DNA of 64,000 bases from Methanohalophilus euhalobius (lineage in GTDB: Archaea > Halobacteriota > Methanosarcinia > Methanosarcinales > Methanosarcinaceae): contig NZ_OBDR01000009.1 of assembly GCF_900215215.1 (NCBI RefSeq), forward strand, positions 1 to 64,000, written 5' to 3'. The notes beneath the pieces are model-generated. The model saw only the letters and a program-made list of their open reading frames with translations, was not told the DNA's origin and made no database searches. The position numbers were made by a program, and so were the translations under genes. Positions 25,940-34,903 of this stretch are shown here, piece after piece. Positions within the stretch are counted from its first letter, which is position 1; each line of letters begins with the position of its first letter.

Positions 25940-27415
25940 ATGGATATATCTGAGTGGGATAAGAGATACATTGAGAGTTATGAGTCGATTGCACGAAATA
26001 TTCACTGTGTAAACGGAATATTTGTTGCCTATAACAGTAATGTGGATGCCATCAAGCACATTGGTCCCGGTGATGTGGAAAACCTGCTGAGGAAAGTGGA
26101 TGTGGATACTGTCCAGCAGAGAATATTTTCCTATCCCCGACAGATAGATTCTCCTGTAGATTTCCTTGCACGACTCCTGATTGCAATGAAGGACGGTAAA
26201 GCTGCGGAAATTCCCACCTATTCAACTGATATCCATGAATGGTTGACCGATAATCTTGTTTTTGATGAAGCCAGGATGGGGGGGCAGGCCGGGATAATAT
26301 CCAATCTGCTTGCCAATATGGATCTGAATAAAGTAATTGCTTATATCCCCTGGCTTTCCCCTGAGCAGGCGGATTACTTTGTATCCTCCCCTAATCTTTT
26401 ACATCCTTTTGTCAGGGAGGGGAGGATGGAATTGCTTCCTCCTGCAGAGGCCTGCAATCCCGATTATAAAGCCAAGGTCAACTGGATTATAGAATTCAAT
26501 AAAGGACTCTCTGTGAAATATGCCGAGGATAGGATAATAGTTCCTCGTGATAACCGCCTGATCATTTCATCACGTCCGCCCTGGATTCGTATCGATATGT
26601 CCGATGAGGTCTATGAGCACCTTCCCGAGATGGGCAAAACCGTCGATGGGGCTATTCTCTCCGGTTACCAGATGATAAAAGAAGAATATGAAGATGGCAT
26701 GACTTACAGGGATTATGTAGAACGTGCGGTAGGGGCAATAGGCCAGTTAAAAAAAGCCAATCCCGATATTTGCATACATGTGGAATTCACTTCCATACAG
26801 AATAAAATCATTCGTTCGGCAATTCTGAATGATATTGTGCGCAATCATGTCCACTCACTGGGTCTTGATACTGTGGAAGTTGCCAATGCATTGAATGTAT
26901 TGGGTTATGAAGAACTTGCATATTCGGTAATCAAAAGGGGAGAAGATGCTATAGTAGCCCTCTATGAAGGAGCTGTCCGGCTGCTTCATGAACTCAGATT
27001 GCAGAGGATTCATGTGCACTCCCTGGGCTTTTATATATGTGTTGTTTCCAAAGATTGTCCAATTGATATTGAACAACATCTTGATTCCCTGCTTTTTGCA
27101 TCCACTGCAGCCGCTGCCCGAGCCCTTCAGGGCGGGATAGACAGTTTTGAGGATATAAAAGCAGGTCTGGATGTACCTATATCCACACAGGGAATGGACC
27201 AAATTGACAAACTGGGTGCCTATCTTGTCAGGCAGGGAAAATGTAATCTGGACGATTTTGAAAGAGGTTGTATCTGCACCCGCAATCATGACGTATTAAT
27301 CATTCCGGCCAGGGTGGTGGATCATCCCGTTGATACGGTAGGTATAGGAGATACTATTTCAGCAAGTGCCTTTGCAGCTGTGCTGGCAGGTATGTGCAGT
27401 CCGCGGGAGGATTGA
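25940..27415 (+). CDS. ADP-dependent phosphofructokinase/glucokinase family protein, divergent copy
   Basis: A 491-residue ribokinase-fold protein of the archaeal ADP-dependent sugar kinase family. It has the substrate loop AYNSNVDAI, GGQAGIISNLL, the HxE-type HVEF segment, and the catalytic GIGD (D471) in VDTVGIGDTIS. The magnesium-binding NxxE motif expected after GL reads DTVE (310-313), so the asparagine is replaced by aspartate. The next gene, a paralogue, keeps NEDE at the same place. It overlaps nothing and touches the next gene with no gap. Sugar specificity (fructose 6-phosphate or glucose) is not determined. Confidence 0.85.
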   Translation: MDISEWDKRYIESYESIARNIHCVNGIFVAYNSNVDAIKHIGPGDVENLLRKVDVDTVQQRIFSYPRQIDSPVDFLARLLIAMKDGKAAEIPTYSTDIHEWLTDNLVFDEARMGGQAGIISNLLANMDLNKVIAYIPWLSPEQADYFVSSPNLLHPFVREGRMELLPPAEACNPDYKAKVNWIIEFNKGLSVKYAEDRIIVPRDNRLIISSRPPWIRIDMSDEVYEHLPEMGKTVDGAILSGYQMIKEEYEDGMTYRDYVERAVGAIGQLKKANPDICIHVEFTSIQNKIIRSAILNDIVRNHVHSLGLDTVEVANALNVLGYEELAYSVIKRGEDAIVALYEGAVRLLHELRLQRIHVHSLGFYICVVSKDCPIDIEQHLDSLLFASTAAAARALQGGIDSFEDIKAGLDVPISTQGMDQIDKLGAYLVRQGKCNLDDFERGCICTRNHDVLIIPARVVDHPVDTVGIGDTISASAFAAVLAGMCSPRED

Positions 27416-28738
27416 ATGAATATCCTTTGCGGTTACAACGCTAATATCGATGCAGTTTACAGGATAACCGGCAGGGATGTGGAATCCATCCTTGGTGAGG
27501 TGGATGAAAAGGAACTGCTGATGAAGATCGAACGCCAGCCGGATATCATAAATTCCCTCGAAGATTTCCTTGCCGGACTTATCCATTGTATGGAATATGG
27601 CAGGGGTGCAGAATGGTTCATTTATTCCCGGGATGTTCTTGATTTTCTCAAGAAACGTTTTTTTGACCGGGCAGAGATCAGAATTGGGGGGAATATGGGT
27701 ATAATGGCCAATGTCCTCTCCGGGCTCAATGTGGATATGATTGTTCCCAATGTTGTTTATCTTTCCGGGACACAGGAGGCTCTTTTTTCAAAAAGGGGAA
27801 TGGTGCTGCCTCCAAAATTCGAAAGCCAGAGGGGTGAAGAGGAGCCGGTACATTTTGTTTTTGATTTTCGTCAAGGGGATAATTTCGACTTATACGGCCG
27901 CAGGATAACTGTATCCCGGGAAAACAGGTTCATTGCAACATTTGATAAATTCAACCCTCAAATGACAATTTCTTCCTTCTTCAAACAATATGCAACCGCA
28001 TATATTGGGGAAATGGATGGTGCAGTTGTATCCGGTTTTCATATGCTCCAACCCTCCTATCCGGATGGTTCTTCTTTCGAGGAAAAGTTATCTCCTGTCC
28101 TTGCACAGATTGATGAATGGAATTCGATGCCCGGGTTTTTCATCCATGCTGAGTTGGGTCATTTTGCGACATCGGATATCGCCAGGCATGTTTTCCTTAA
28201 ACTTGCAGGAAGGGTTGATTCTATGGGTTTGAACGAAGATGAACTTGCAACCCTGACGCAGAAGATGGGTTTTGGGATAGAAGGCATACATGAAATGGAT
28301 ATTTCCGCAATGTTCCAAGCGGCCCGCAATTGCATTAAAGGTTGTTTGGCCAGAGCCCTTGTTGTCCATACCAGGGATTTTGTCTTTTGTCTCTCTGCTT
28401 CAGATAACCTGAATGAGCAGAAAATAGATGCTATTGATTTTGGTTTGAAGTGTGCGGCATACTTTGCTTCTTCAGGATTATTGCCGGACAGGTCCAAACT
28501 GGAGGAATGGTGCAGTCAATTCAAGCGCAGTGAATACGGTAGCCTGCAGGTTAAGAGAATAAAGTCTATTACTGGAGCCAGGCAGTATGGTTTTGGGATA
28601 TGTGGTATCTTCAATGAGTATTATTTTTGTGCAATTCCCACGCTTGTGGTCAATGAGCCGGCAGTGACAGTTGGGTTGGGAGATACATTTACTGCATCTT
28701 CTTTCCTGCGCTTGCTTGAATTACGCAATAGATCCTGA
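27416..28738 (+). CDS. ADP-dependent phosphofructokinase/glucokinase family protein, second copy
   Basis: A 440-residue paralogue of the preceding protein, starting on the base after its stop. It has GYNANIDAV, IGGNMGIMANVLSGL, HAELGHF, an intact NxxE motif N273-E-D-E276 after GL, and the catalytic GLGD (D423) in VTVGLGDTFTASSF. It lacks the ~25-residue N-terminal extension of the first copy. All the catalytic motifs expected for an ADP-dependent kinase are present, so it is the better candidate for the glycolytic enzyme. Which of the pair phosphorylates which sugar is unknown. Confidence 0.83.
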   Translation: MNILCGYNANIDAVYRITGRDVESILGEVDEKELLMKIERQPDIINSLEDFLAGLIHCMEYGRGAEWFIYSRDVLDFLKKRFFDRAEIRIGGNMGIMANVLSGLNVDMIVPNVVYLSGTQEALFSKRGMVLPPKFESQRGEEEPVHFVFDFRQGDNFDLYGRRITVSRENRFIATFDKFNPQMTISSFFKQYATAYIGEMDGAVVSGFHMLQPSYPDGSSFEEKLSPVLAQIDEWNSMPGFFIHAELGHFATSDIARHVFLKLAGRVDSMGLNEDELATLTQKMGFGIEGIHEMDISAMFQAARNCIKGCLARALVVHTRDFVFCLSASDNLNEQKIDAIDFGLKCAAYFASSGLLPDRSKLEEWCSQFKRSEYGSLQVKRIKSITGARQYGFGICGIFNEYYFCAIPTLVVNEPAVTVGLGDTFTASSFLRLLELRNRS

Positions 28739-28879
28739 AAATTTCAGGCTATCCATTCCGTGTTGCAATTTTTATATTAATTTTGGTGGATTCGAGATAA
28801 GTTTAATATAGTCTCAAGTACACTTGCCATAAGTTAAAGTAATCAGGGTTATTATTTATATTCCAGGAGTATTTTACTT

Positions 28880-29599
28880 ATGATCGGTATCTCTTCGTTT
28901 GCTTATCACGACTTATCGCTTGGTGAAGCTTTGCAAAATATTGAACACGTTGTCAATTGTGCAGAAATCTTTTCTGAAGGAAGACATGACCTATTCAGGC
29001 AGGATGAAATCGCCTTTTCCTATGACTTGAAATATACGGTTCATGCTCCCAGTACAGACCTCAATCTTGCAAGCATTCGTGAACCTATAAGGAATGCAGC
29101 TCTCCAACTTGTGGAAGACATGGCAGGTGTTTGCAATGAAATTGATGCTGAAGTCATGGTTGTCCATCCCGGTTATTTCCCCTTTGCTTATGATAGGGAT
29201 TTTGCATTTAATGCATTCCAAAAATCGTTGCCTGTATTGGAAAGGATTGGTGAGGATGCCGGTGTGCGGATATGTGTGGAAAATATGCCCAAATGGGAAT
29301 GTTTCCTTTTCAGAAAACCGGATTTTGAGATAGGGGCAAATGATTTTGTACTGGATATTGGTCATGCCAACACAATGGGCAATCTGGAGGCATTTCTTGA
29401 ACGTGAGATTTCCCATTTTCATATTCATGATAACCACGGGGATAACGATGAACATTTGCCCCCTGGTGAGGGAAACATTGATTTTTCGGCCATACAGGGA
29501 TTACTCCGCCAAAACAATTCTATTAAGATAATTGAGAATAAATCAGCTGAAGATGCCCTTCAGAGTATTTCTGCTCTGAAAAATATGGGTATCAAATGA
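28880..29599 (+). CDS. Sugar phosphate isomerase/epimerase-like TIM-barrel protein
   Basis: A 239-residue protein of the xylose isomerase-like / AP endonuclease 2 fold. Expected metal ligands are seen in YTVHAPSTD, MVVHPGYF, CVENMP, LDIGHAN and HIHDNHGDNDEHLPPGEG. The final glutamate would come from KIIENKSAEDAL. Reaction and substrate are unknown. Because it follows two sugar kinases it could act on a sugar phosphate, but 141 bases separate it from them and a DNA-repair role is not excluded. The ATG is preceded by AGGAG at a slightly long distance. Confidence 0.75.
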   Translation: MIGISSFAYHDLSLGEALQNIEHVVNCAEIFSEGRHDLFRQDEIAFSYDLKYTVHAPSTDLNLASIREPIRNAALQLVEDMAGVCNEIDAEVMVVHPGYFPFAYDRDFAFNAFQKSLPVLERIGEDAGVRICVENMPKWECFLFRKPDFEIGANDFVLDIGHANTMGNLEAFLEREISHFHIHDNHGDNDEHLPPGEGNIDFSAIQGLLRQNNSIKIIENKSAEDALQSISALKNMGIK

Positions 29600-29614
29600 A
29601 CAAATCCAGTTAAA

Positions 29615-29625
29615 TTTATATATTT
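29615..29625 (+). promoter_or_regulatory. TATA box giving a leaderless regulator mRNA
   Basis: TTTATATATTT is centred 26 bases before ATG 29646, the distance at which archaeal transcription begins, and there is no Shine-Dalgarno. The transcript is therefore probably leaderless. Confidence 0.6.
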
Positions 29626-29645
29626 ACAATTCACTTGATTTGTAT

Positions 29646-30161
29646 ATGAGTTCTATGGGATGCAGGATATTTCATGCACTTGGTAGTGAAACCCGGATTA
29701 AAATACTGGAACTCTTAAGCAGCAACGAAATGCATATATCTGAAATTGCCCGGGAACTGGATATATCAGTATCGGTAGTTTCCAAGCATGTAAAGGTGCT
29801 TGAAGAATCAGAACTCCTTGAGAGACATATTTTCGGAAAATCCCATGTATTAAAACCCAACAGGAAAAATATTCATCTGGCTGTTGATTCGTTTGCTCCC
29901 ACCAGGCATGTGGAAGTCGAGAAAGGTGCTTGCCTTATGGAAGCCCTGCGCAATGTGGCAGATATTGATGTCAGGAAAAAGGGAGATAGGGAGATGATTG
30001 TTTCTACTGATGGGGAGGAAGGCCTTTATGTTTATGAGATTGATGGCCAATTGGGGGATAAAAACGTGAATGACTGCGTACTGGAAGATGATACAATCGT
30101 GGACTGGAAAAAGCTGGAACCTATCACAAGGATTCGGCTTGACATTCACGTCAGGGAATGA
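29646..30161 (+). CDS. ArsR-family regulator with extra C-terminal domain
   Basis: A 171-residue DNA-binding protein. Residues ~5-75 form a typical ArsR winged helix (CRIFHALGSETRIKILELL, ISEIARELDISVSVVSKHV). The C-terminal half (MIVSTDGEEGLYVYEIDGQL, NDCVLEDDTIVDWKKLEPI) resembles a small ubiquitin-like/DUF4430 sandwich as seen in some Methanosarcina regulators; that is inference. No metal-binding cysteine pair of the ArsR type is evident. It lies 69 bases before the radical-SAM/MutS group on the same strand, with a promoter between them, so it might control those genes. Confidence 0.75.
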   Translation: MSSMGCRIFHALGSETRIKILELLSSNEMHISEIARELDISVSVVSKHVKVLEESELLERHIFGKSHVLKPNRKNIHLAVDSFAPTRHVEVEKGACLMEALRNVADIDVRKKGDREMIVSTDGEEGLYVYEIDGQLGDKNVNDCVLEDDTIVDWKKLEPITRIRLDIHVRE

Positions 30162-30200
30162 AGGTGCCCAACGAATACTTTCAATCCACTTTCTTGTCTC

Positions 30201-30208
30201 TTATATAG
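30201..30208 (+). promoter_or_regulatory. TATA box of the radical-SAM/DUF4130/MutS operon
   Basis: TTATATAG is centred about 26 bases before ATG 30231. No Shine-Dalgarno precedes that ATG, so the operon mRNA probably starts at or within a base or two of the start codon. Confidence 0.6.
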
Positions 30209-30230
30209 GCGATGAACTTAGTTACATGTA

Positions 30231-31367
30231 ATGAGTATTCCTTCAGACGGCTATCATTTCACTTTGCATGAGAGGATGCGATACCTTTCCTCGGGTACAA
30301 AGTATGACAGCTGTAATCAGAGTGCAGTATGCCACGCTTTCGGGCCAGACGGGCGCTGCATTCAATTATACAAGACATTACTGACCAACTACTGTGCCGG
30401 AGAATGTACCTATTGTCCTAATCGCTGTCACAGGGATGTGCGCAGGGTTTCCCTGTCCCCGGAAGAGATTGTGAAAATTACCTGGGATTTTTACAGGAAA
30501 AATGCGATCGAAGGCCTTTTCCTTTCCTCCGGTGTTATCGGGGATCCTGAAACAACAACTGAAAAACAGCTTCATGTGGCCCGGCTCTTGAGAAATCAGG
30601 GGTTTAATGGTTATATCCACCTTCGGCTCATGCCCGGTACACCTTTCCATTTGCTGCAGGAGGTAGCCGGGGTTGCCAACAAATTCGGGGTAAATGCAGA
30701 AACAACGGGTTCTGTGAACTATTCGGAAATCTGTCCCAATTTCGATTACAAAAATGATGTCCTTCAGCGTTTGAACTGGATCTGCAAATTGATCAGGAAA
30801 CAGAGGAAATTGCACAGATATGATCATAAGATCATAGGTGCCAACGATACCCAGTTTGTTGTGGGTGCCCTTGACGAACCCGACAGGGATATTGTGAATA
30901 CCGTGCATGATTTCATGGAAAAATACCAGTTGCGCAGACCTTATTTTATGAGTTTTGACCCGGTACCTGATACTCCGCTTGAGAATGGTTCAACATCTCC
31001 AAAATGGAGGGAACAGAGGCTCTATCAGGTATCTTATCTTTTGAAAGATTATGGCCTGGATTCCGGGCATATTGATCAAATCTATAATGACGATGGTTTT
31101 CTTTTGAATGATGATCCTAAACTTGAACTTGCCCGGGTCAACCCGGAAATGTTTCCGGTAGAAATAAACAGCGCCGATTATTCTTCCCTGCTCAGGGTGC
31201 CGGGTATAGGGCCTATAAGTGCTTCCCGTATCCTGAGATCCAGGCCAATTTATGGGGAGGATGAACTTGCACGTATGGGTGTTGTTATAGGTCGTGCACG
31301 CCCCTTTATCAAAATTGGTGGTTCCGGGCAAACTAACCTTATACAGTTTGCAGGAGAATGCACATGA
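30231..31367 (+). CDS. Putative DNA modification/repair radical-SAM protein with HhH tail
   Basis: A 378-residue radical-SAM protein of the type (TIGR03916-like) that is encoded beside DUF4130 proteins. The cluster cysteines are C55-x3-C59-x2-C62 in CAGECTYCPNRC. Further conserved-looking blocks are LSSGVIGDPETTTEKQL, GYIHLRLMPGTP and NAETTGSVNYSEICP. Residues ~310-355 form a helix-hairpin-helix (SLLRVPGIGPISASRIL), a nonspecific DNA-binding element. The stop overlaps the DUF4130 start (ATGA). The family is linked to DNA metabolism by context, but the reaction has not been established to my knowledge. It looks intact. Confidence 0.88.
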   Translation: MSIPSDGYHFTLHERMRYLSSGTKYDSCNQSAVCHAFGPDGRCIQLYKTLLTNYCAGECTYCPNRCHRDVRRVSLSPEEIVKITWDFYRKNAIEGLFLSSGVIGDPETTTEKQLHVARLLRNQGFNGYIHLRLMPGTPFHLLQEVAGVANKFGVNAETTGSVNYSEICPNFDYKNDVLQRLNWICKLIRKQRKLHRYDHKIIGANDTQFVVGALDEPDRDIVNTVHDFMEKYQLRRPYFMSFDPVPDTPLENGSTSPKWREQRLYQVSYLLKDYGLDSGHIDQIYNDDGFLLNDDPKLELARVNPEMFPVEINSADYSSLLRVPGIGPISASRILRSRPIYGEDELARMGVVIGRARPFIKIGGSGQTNLIQFAGECT

Positions 31368-32218
31368 TTATTCTTTTTAAGGCCACTGTAACAGGTGTCT
31401 TACTGGCCTGTCTGGAATTGAGGCAACGGCCAGAGGCAGATCTGGTTTTTGCCTGTGATCCCAAAGAAGGGGAAACGAAATTGAAAATGACCTACCCGAC
31501 AGCTGAAATAATTCGGGTTGGATTCAATAGTAAGGTTGATAATCAGCAGTTGGCCAAAAGAGTTTTTCCCGATGGGTGGCACAGAATAACCAATTTTGAT
31601 TCCCCTCCATTGAATTATATAGAATTGGTGCTCAGGCACAGAAAATGCAATCCTGCAGAGCTTGTGAGACTATTGCATGGGTGTGAAGGGGAGGTGGATG
31701 GTCTTTATTGTGGTAAAGAAAGACTTTACAAGCGATATTACCGGTACATGTGTGAGGTTAAAAACAATTATCACAGACTTTGCATGTTTGTGCGGCCAGT
31801 TTGCGGAGATACAGTCCTTTATGTAAATGTAACTCCCAAAAACCATGTGTCTGATATGCTTTGCAGGTGGCTTGCAGTACGCAATCCAGATAGGGCGGTA
31901 ATTGTTGTTGGTGGAAAGTTTGCTTATGTATGCAATGGTGAAATCCTGAAGATGCAGCATTTCCTGAAAACATCTGTGGATTCAATACAACATTTGATTC
32001 CTTCTGAAGATTCTGCTAATCCGGAAGAATTGTGGGATACCTATTACAAAAGCCAGATGATAGACAACAGACGTAACCATTCGCTTTCAAAAAGATTACA
32101 GCCCCGCGGCGATTCCGGCTATAGTACAATGTCTAAAAAAGATCGGTATTTTGTAGAACGGGGTATTCCCACATCTACATTACTTGATTTTGTGAATGAG
32201 AAACAAGGTGGTCAATAA
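31364..32218 (+). CDS. DUF4130 (TIGR03915-like) protein, free-standing
   Basis: A 284-residue partner of the radical-SAM protein. In many bacteria this domain is fused to a uracil-DNA glycosylase; here the protein ends after the DUF4130 region and a short tail (SKKDRYFVERGIPTSTLLDFV), with no glycosylase domain. Recognisable blocks are FKATVTGVLLACLEL, ELVRLLHGCEGEVDGLYCG, FVRPVCGDTVLYVNVTPKNH and VDSIQHLIPSEDSANPEELW. ATG 31364 lies seven bases after GGAG and overlaps the upstream stop; ATG 31358 is too close to that site. The next start is one base after its stop. Function unknown. Confidence 0.85.
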   Translation: MIILFKATVTGVLLACLELRQRPEADLVFACDPKEGETKLKMTYPTAEIIRVGFNSKVDNQQLAKRVFPDGWHRITNFDSPPLNYIELVLRHRKCNPAELVRLLHGCEGEVDGLYCGKERLYKRYYRYMCEVKNNYHRLCMFVRPVCGDTVLYVNVTPKNHVSDMLCRWLAVRNPDRAVIVVGGKFAYVCNGEILKMQHFLKTSVDSIQHLIPSEDSANPEELWDTYYKSQMIDNRRNHSLSKRLQPRGDSGYSTMSKKDRYFVERGIPTSTLLDFVNEKQGGQ

Positions 32219-32219
32219 T

Positions 32220-34322
32220 ATGCAGTCACTGGTTGATGCTCCACGTATAGGAGAAAAAATGGCACAGCGCTTTATATCTCATTTTGGATGTGAAGAGGAT
32301 GCCATGGCGGCAATTCTCAGAGGGGATATAGCCGGTATATCGGAGATCGAAGGAGTAGGTAGAAGGTATGCCATATCCCTTGTACACGATGTGAGGTCTA
32401 CACAGGATGGTATTGATATCTCCTCTTTTTTGAAAACCCGGGATTCAGTCGATATTTATGAACGGGTAATCGATTCTATCAAAAATTATGCTTCTACCCC
32501 TTATGCAAGGGATAAGTTGCACACTTATATCCCATATCCTTCAAGCAGGAAAGACCTTATTGACATAAACCGGGACTGGGTTGAAAACCATATGGAATAC
32601 CTCTCCATGCTCGATGATATGGATAGGATTTCAGCAAGTCTTTCCAGAATAGAACCCCTGAAAAACTCTCCTTCAATTCCCCGGATCAGGGATAGGGTAA
32701 TTGTCACTTCAAATACAGATGATTACAGCACTTTAAAGGAAAAATATGGTAAAAGCATTGAGGTCCAGCTGGTGGAAGATCCTCTGGAATTTGCAGATGT
32801 TGCACGCAGTTATCCCCATGTAATTGCCATAGGAGAACCCTTCCTGGAATATGATTTTCCAGAGGATACGAATCCTGAAATAATAACAAATGCCCGGGAA
32901 ATTGAGGAATGGCATATTTTACCCGAAAAACAGATTTCGTTTTTTGCTTTCAATCATGAACGAATAATGAATGCATTGGATCTTGCAATTGCACTGGATA
33001 AAGCAGGCATACCTCCAGTAGTCAATGCGGATATTTCGGCTCTTAGCAATCTCATGGCTGCCATTAATCCTGAAGGAAATATTGTTGAAGGCAGGGATGG
33101 GGAAATAGACCGCTTACATCATATTCTGGATAATGTGGATTCGGAACTTACAAAATATGTAGACCAGTGCAACCAGGAAATAAATGATCTCCTCCAAAAA
33201 AGTAGTATTACACTCAGCGGGAATGATATGTTGGGTGTTATCAGGGATGAGATGGAGTTAAAGGATATTCTTTCACGCAATATATCGGCATCTTTCAGCC
33301 AGATAATTAATGATGCCAGAAAAGAATTCATTGAAACCCTTTCAATGAAGCAAAATGAATCTCTATTAGTGGATTATTTTTTCCCCTCTGAACTTTGTTA
33401 TCCTGTAGAAGCCGACATGTCCCAGTTACAAAAATTCAAAGAACAGATCAAACAGCAGATATTCCGCAGGGAAGTTACTCATAAAAGGAATATTGCATAT
33501 GAGCTACACGAATTCAGGCAACCCCTGAAACAACTTGTTATGAGGTTACTTGATCTGGATGTGGGGTTGGCAGTGGCCCGTTTTGGTCATTCTCTGCAGA
33601 TGCAACTTGCCGGCTTTGAAGATGAATGTGGTATGGGTCTCAAGAATGGAAAAAATATTTTCCTTTGTGAAAAGGGTGTTGCTGTGGAACCTATAGATTA
33701 TTCTCTGGGCTCGATCATGTCTCCTTCGCAGGTTCCCACTTCTTCCGTAGTTCTTTTAAGTGGTGTGAATTCCGGAGGAAAAACATCCATGCTGGAGTTA
33801 GTGGCTCAATGTACAATTCTTTCCCACATTGGTTTCCCTGTGCCGGCAGATGAATTGAAGATCGGGCCGATTGATAGTTTGTATTATTTCAGCAAATCCA
33901 GGGGCACTCTTGATGCGGGGGCATTTGAAACTACCTTACGCTCATTTTCAGCTTTGAGAGGGGCGGGATCCAAACTTGTGCTTGTCGATGAACTTGAATC
34001 CATCACCGAACCCGGAGCTTCTGCAAAAATCATAGCCGGTATCCTTGAAACCCTTTCTGAAGAATCCAATACAATGGCTATTTTTGTTTCCCATCTTGCC
34101 GACCAGATACTGGAAAATACCGACGCTTCCATCAGAGTGGATGGAATTGAAGCAAAAGGACTTGATAATGAATTGAACCTGATTGTTGATCGCAATCCGA
34201 TTTATAATCATATTGCAAAGAGTACTCCGGAATTAATCGTGGAGCGTCTTTTCAGAAGCGGAGGGGAAGTTGAAAGGGAGTTTTACAGACGTTTGAAAAA
34301 TAAATTCGAAAAAGGATGCTAA
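32220..34322 (+). CDS. MutS-like ATPase with N-terminal helix-hairpin-helix
   Basis: A 700-residue protein. Residues 1-55 carry two HhH-like hairpins (VDAPRIGEKMAQRFISHF, ISEIEGVGRRYAISLVHDV). A long helical lever region with coiled-coil character follows (~280-430). The MutS ATPase has Walker A GVNSGGKTS (515-523) and Walker B VLVDELE (D590, E591). The mismatch-reading domain I of MutS1 and the Smr nuclease of MutS2 are absent, so canonical mismatch repair is unlikely. ATG 32220 follows AAGGTGG; ATG 32196 lies inside the upstream gene. It probably works on DNA structures handled with the two preceding proteins. Its stop abuts convergent hisB. Confidence 0.88.
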   Translation: MQSLVDAPRIGEKMAQRFISHFGCEEDAMAAILRGDIAGISEIEGVGRRYAISLVHDVRSTQDGIDISSFLKTRDSVDIYERVIDSIKNYASTPYARDKLHTYIPYPSSRKDLIDINRDWVENHMEYLSMLDDMDRISASLSRIEPLKNSPSIPRIRDRVIVTSNTDDYSTLKEKYGKSIEVQLVEDPLEFADVARSYPHVIAIGEPFLEYDFPEDTNPEIITNAREIEEWHILPEKQISFFAFNHERIMNALDLAIALDKAGIPPVVNADISALSNLMAAINPEGNIVEGRDGEIDRLHHILDNVDSELTKYVDQCNQEINDLLQKSSITLSGNDMLGVIRDEMELKDILSRNISASFSQIINDARKEFIETLSMKQNESLLVDYFFPSELCYPVEADMSQLQKFKEQIKQQIFRREVTHKRNIAYELHEFRQPLKQLVMRLLDLDVGLAVARFGHSLQMQLAGFEDECGMGLKNGKNIFLCEKGVAVEPIDYSLGSIMSPSQVPTSSVVLLSGVNSGGKTSMLELVAQCTILSHIGFPVPADELKIGPIDSLYYFSKSRGTLDAGAFETTLRSFSALRGAGSKLVLVDELESITEPGASAKIIAGILETLSEESNTMAIFVSHLADQILENTDASIRVDGIEAKGLDNELNLIVDRNPIYNHIAKSTPELIVERLFRSGGEVEREFYRRLKNKFEKGC

Positions 34323-34901
34323 TCAGAGGCATCCCTTTGTACTTTTGACCTCTTTTCCCTCAATAACCGTTGCTTTTTTCATTGCCTGAGCAAATGCCTT
34401 GAAAAGGGCTTCGATTTTGTGGTGGTCATTGTAACCATATACAGCTGCATGAAGGGTGACTTTTGCATTGGAGACGAATGATTCAAAGAAATGCCTTGTA
34501 AGCTGGGTGTTGAATTCGCCTACTCTTTCGGATTCAAAAGTAGTGTTCATCACCAGATAACTGCGCCCTCCTATATCCACTACTACGCTTGCAAGAGCCT
34601 CATCCATTGGTATTCTTGCTTCTCCAAAACGGGCAATTCCTGACTTTTCTGCCATTATCCGGTCAAAGGCCTGCCCCATTACGATCCCAATATCCTCTAC
34701 CAGGTGGTGGCCGTCTACTTCCAGATCACCTTTAGCATCGATTGTAAGGTCAAAACCTGAATGTCGTGCAAAACATACCAGCATGTGGTCAAAAAAACCG
34801 ATGCCTGTATTTATCTGTGAATCCCCTTTGCCATCGATGTTGATCGTAAGTTCTATGCTGGTTTCTCTGGTAGTACGGGATACAGTGGAAATTCTTGGCA
34901 T
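34323..34901 (-). CDS. hisB: Imidazoleglycerol-phosphate dehydratase
   Basis: Dehydrates imidazole glycerol phosphate in histidine biosynthesis. The 192-residue monofunctional enzyme shows the metal-binding histidine clusters [23 protein letters not shown] and [16 protein letters not shown], all intact. It lacks the phosphatase domain found in enteric HisB, as is usual in archaea. It begins two bases after hisA and is the last gene of the hisG-hisA-hisB group. Its stop lies next to the stop of the convergent MutS-like gene, leaving no intergenic space. Confidence 0.96.
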   Translation of the reverse strand: MPRISTVSRTTRETSIELTINIDGKGDSQINTGIGFFDHMLVCFARHSGFDLTIDAKGDLEVDGHHLVEDIGIVMGQAFDRIMAEKSGIARFGEARIPMDEALASVVVDIGGRSYLVMNTTFESERVGEFNTQLTRHFFESFVSNAKVTLHAAVYGYNDHHKIEALFKAFAQAMKKATVIEGKEVKSTKGCL

Positions 34902-34903
34902 AC

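Noticed and set aside
32196-32219. ATG 32196 as the start of the MutS-like protein
   Set aside because: It lies inside the DUF4130 coding sequence, and AAGGTGG sits at proper distance from ATG 32220 instead.
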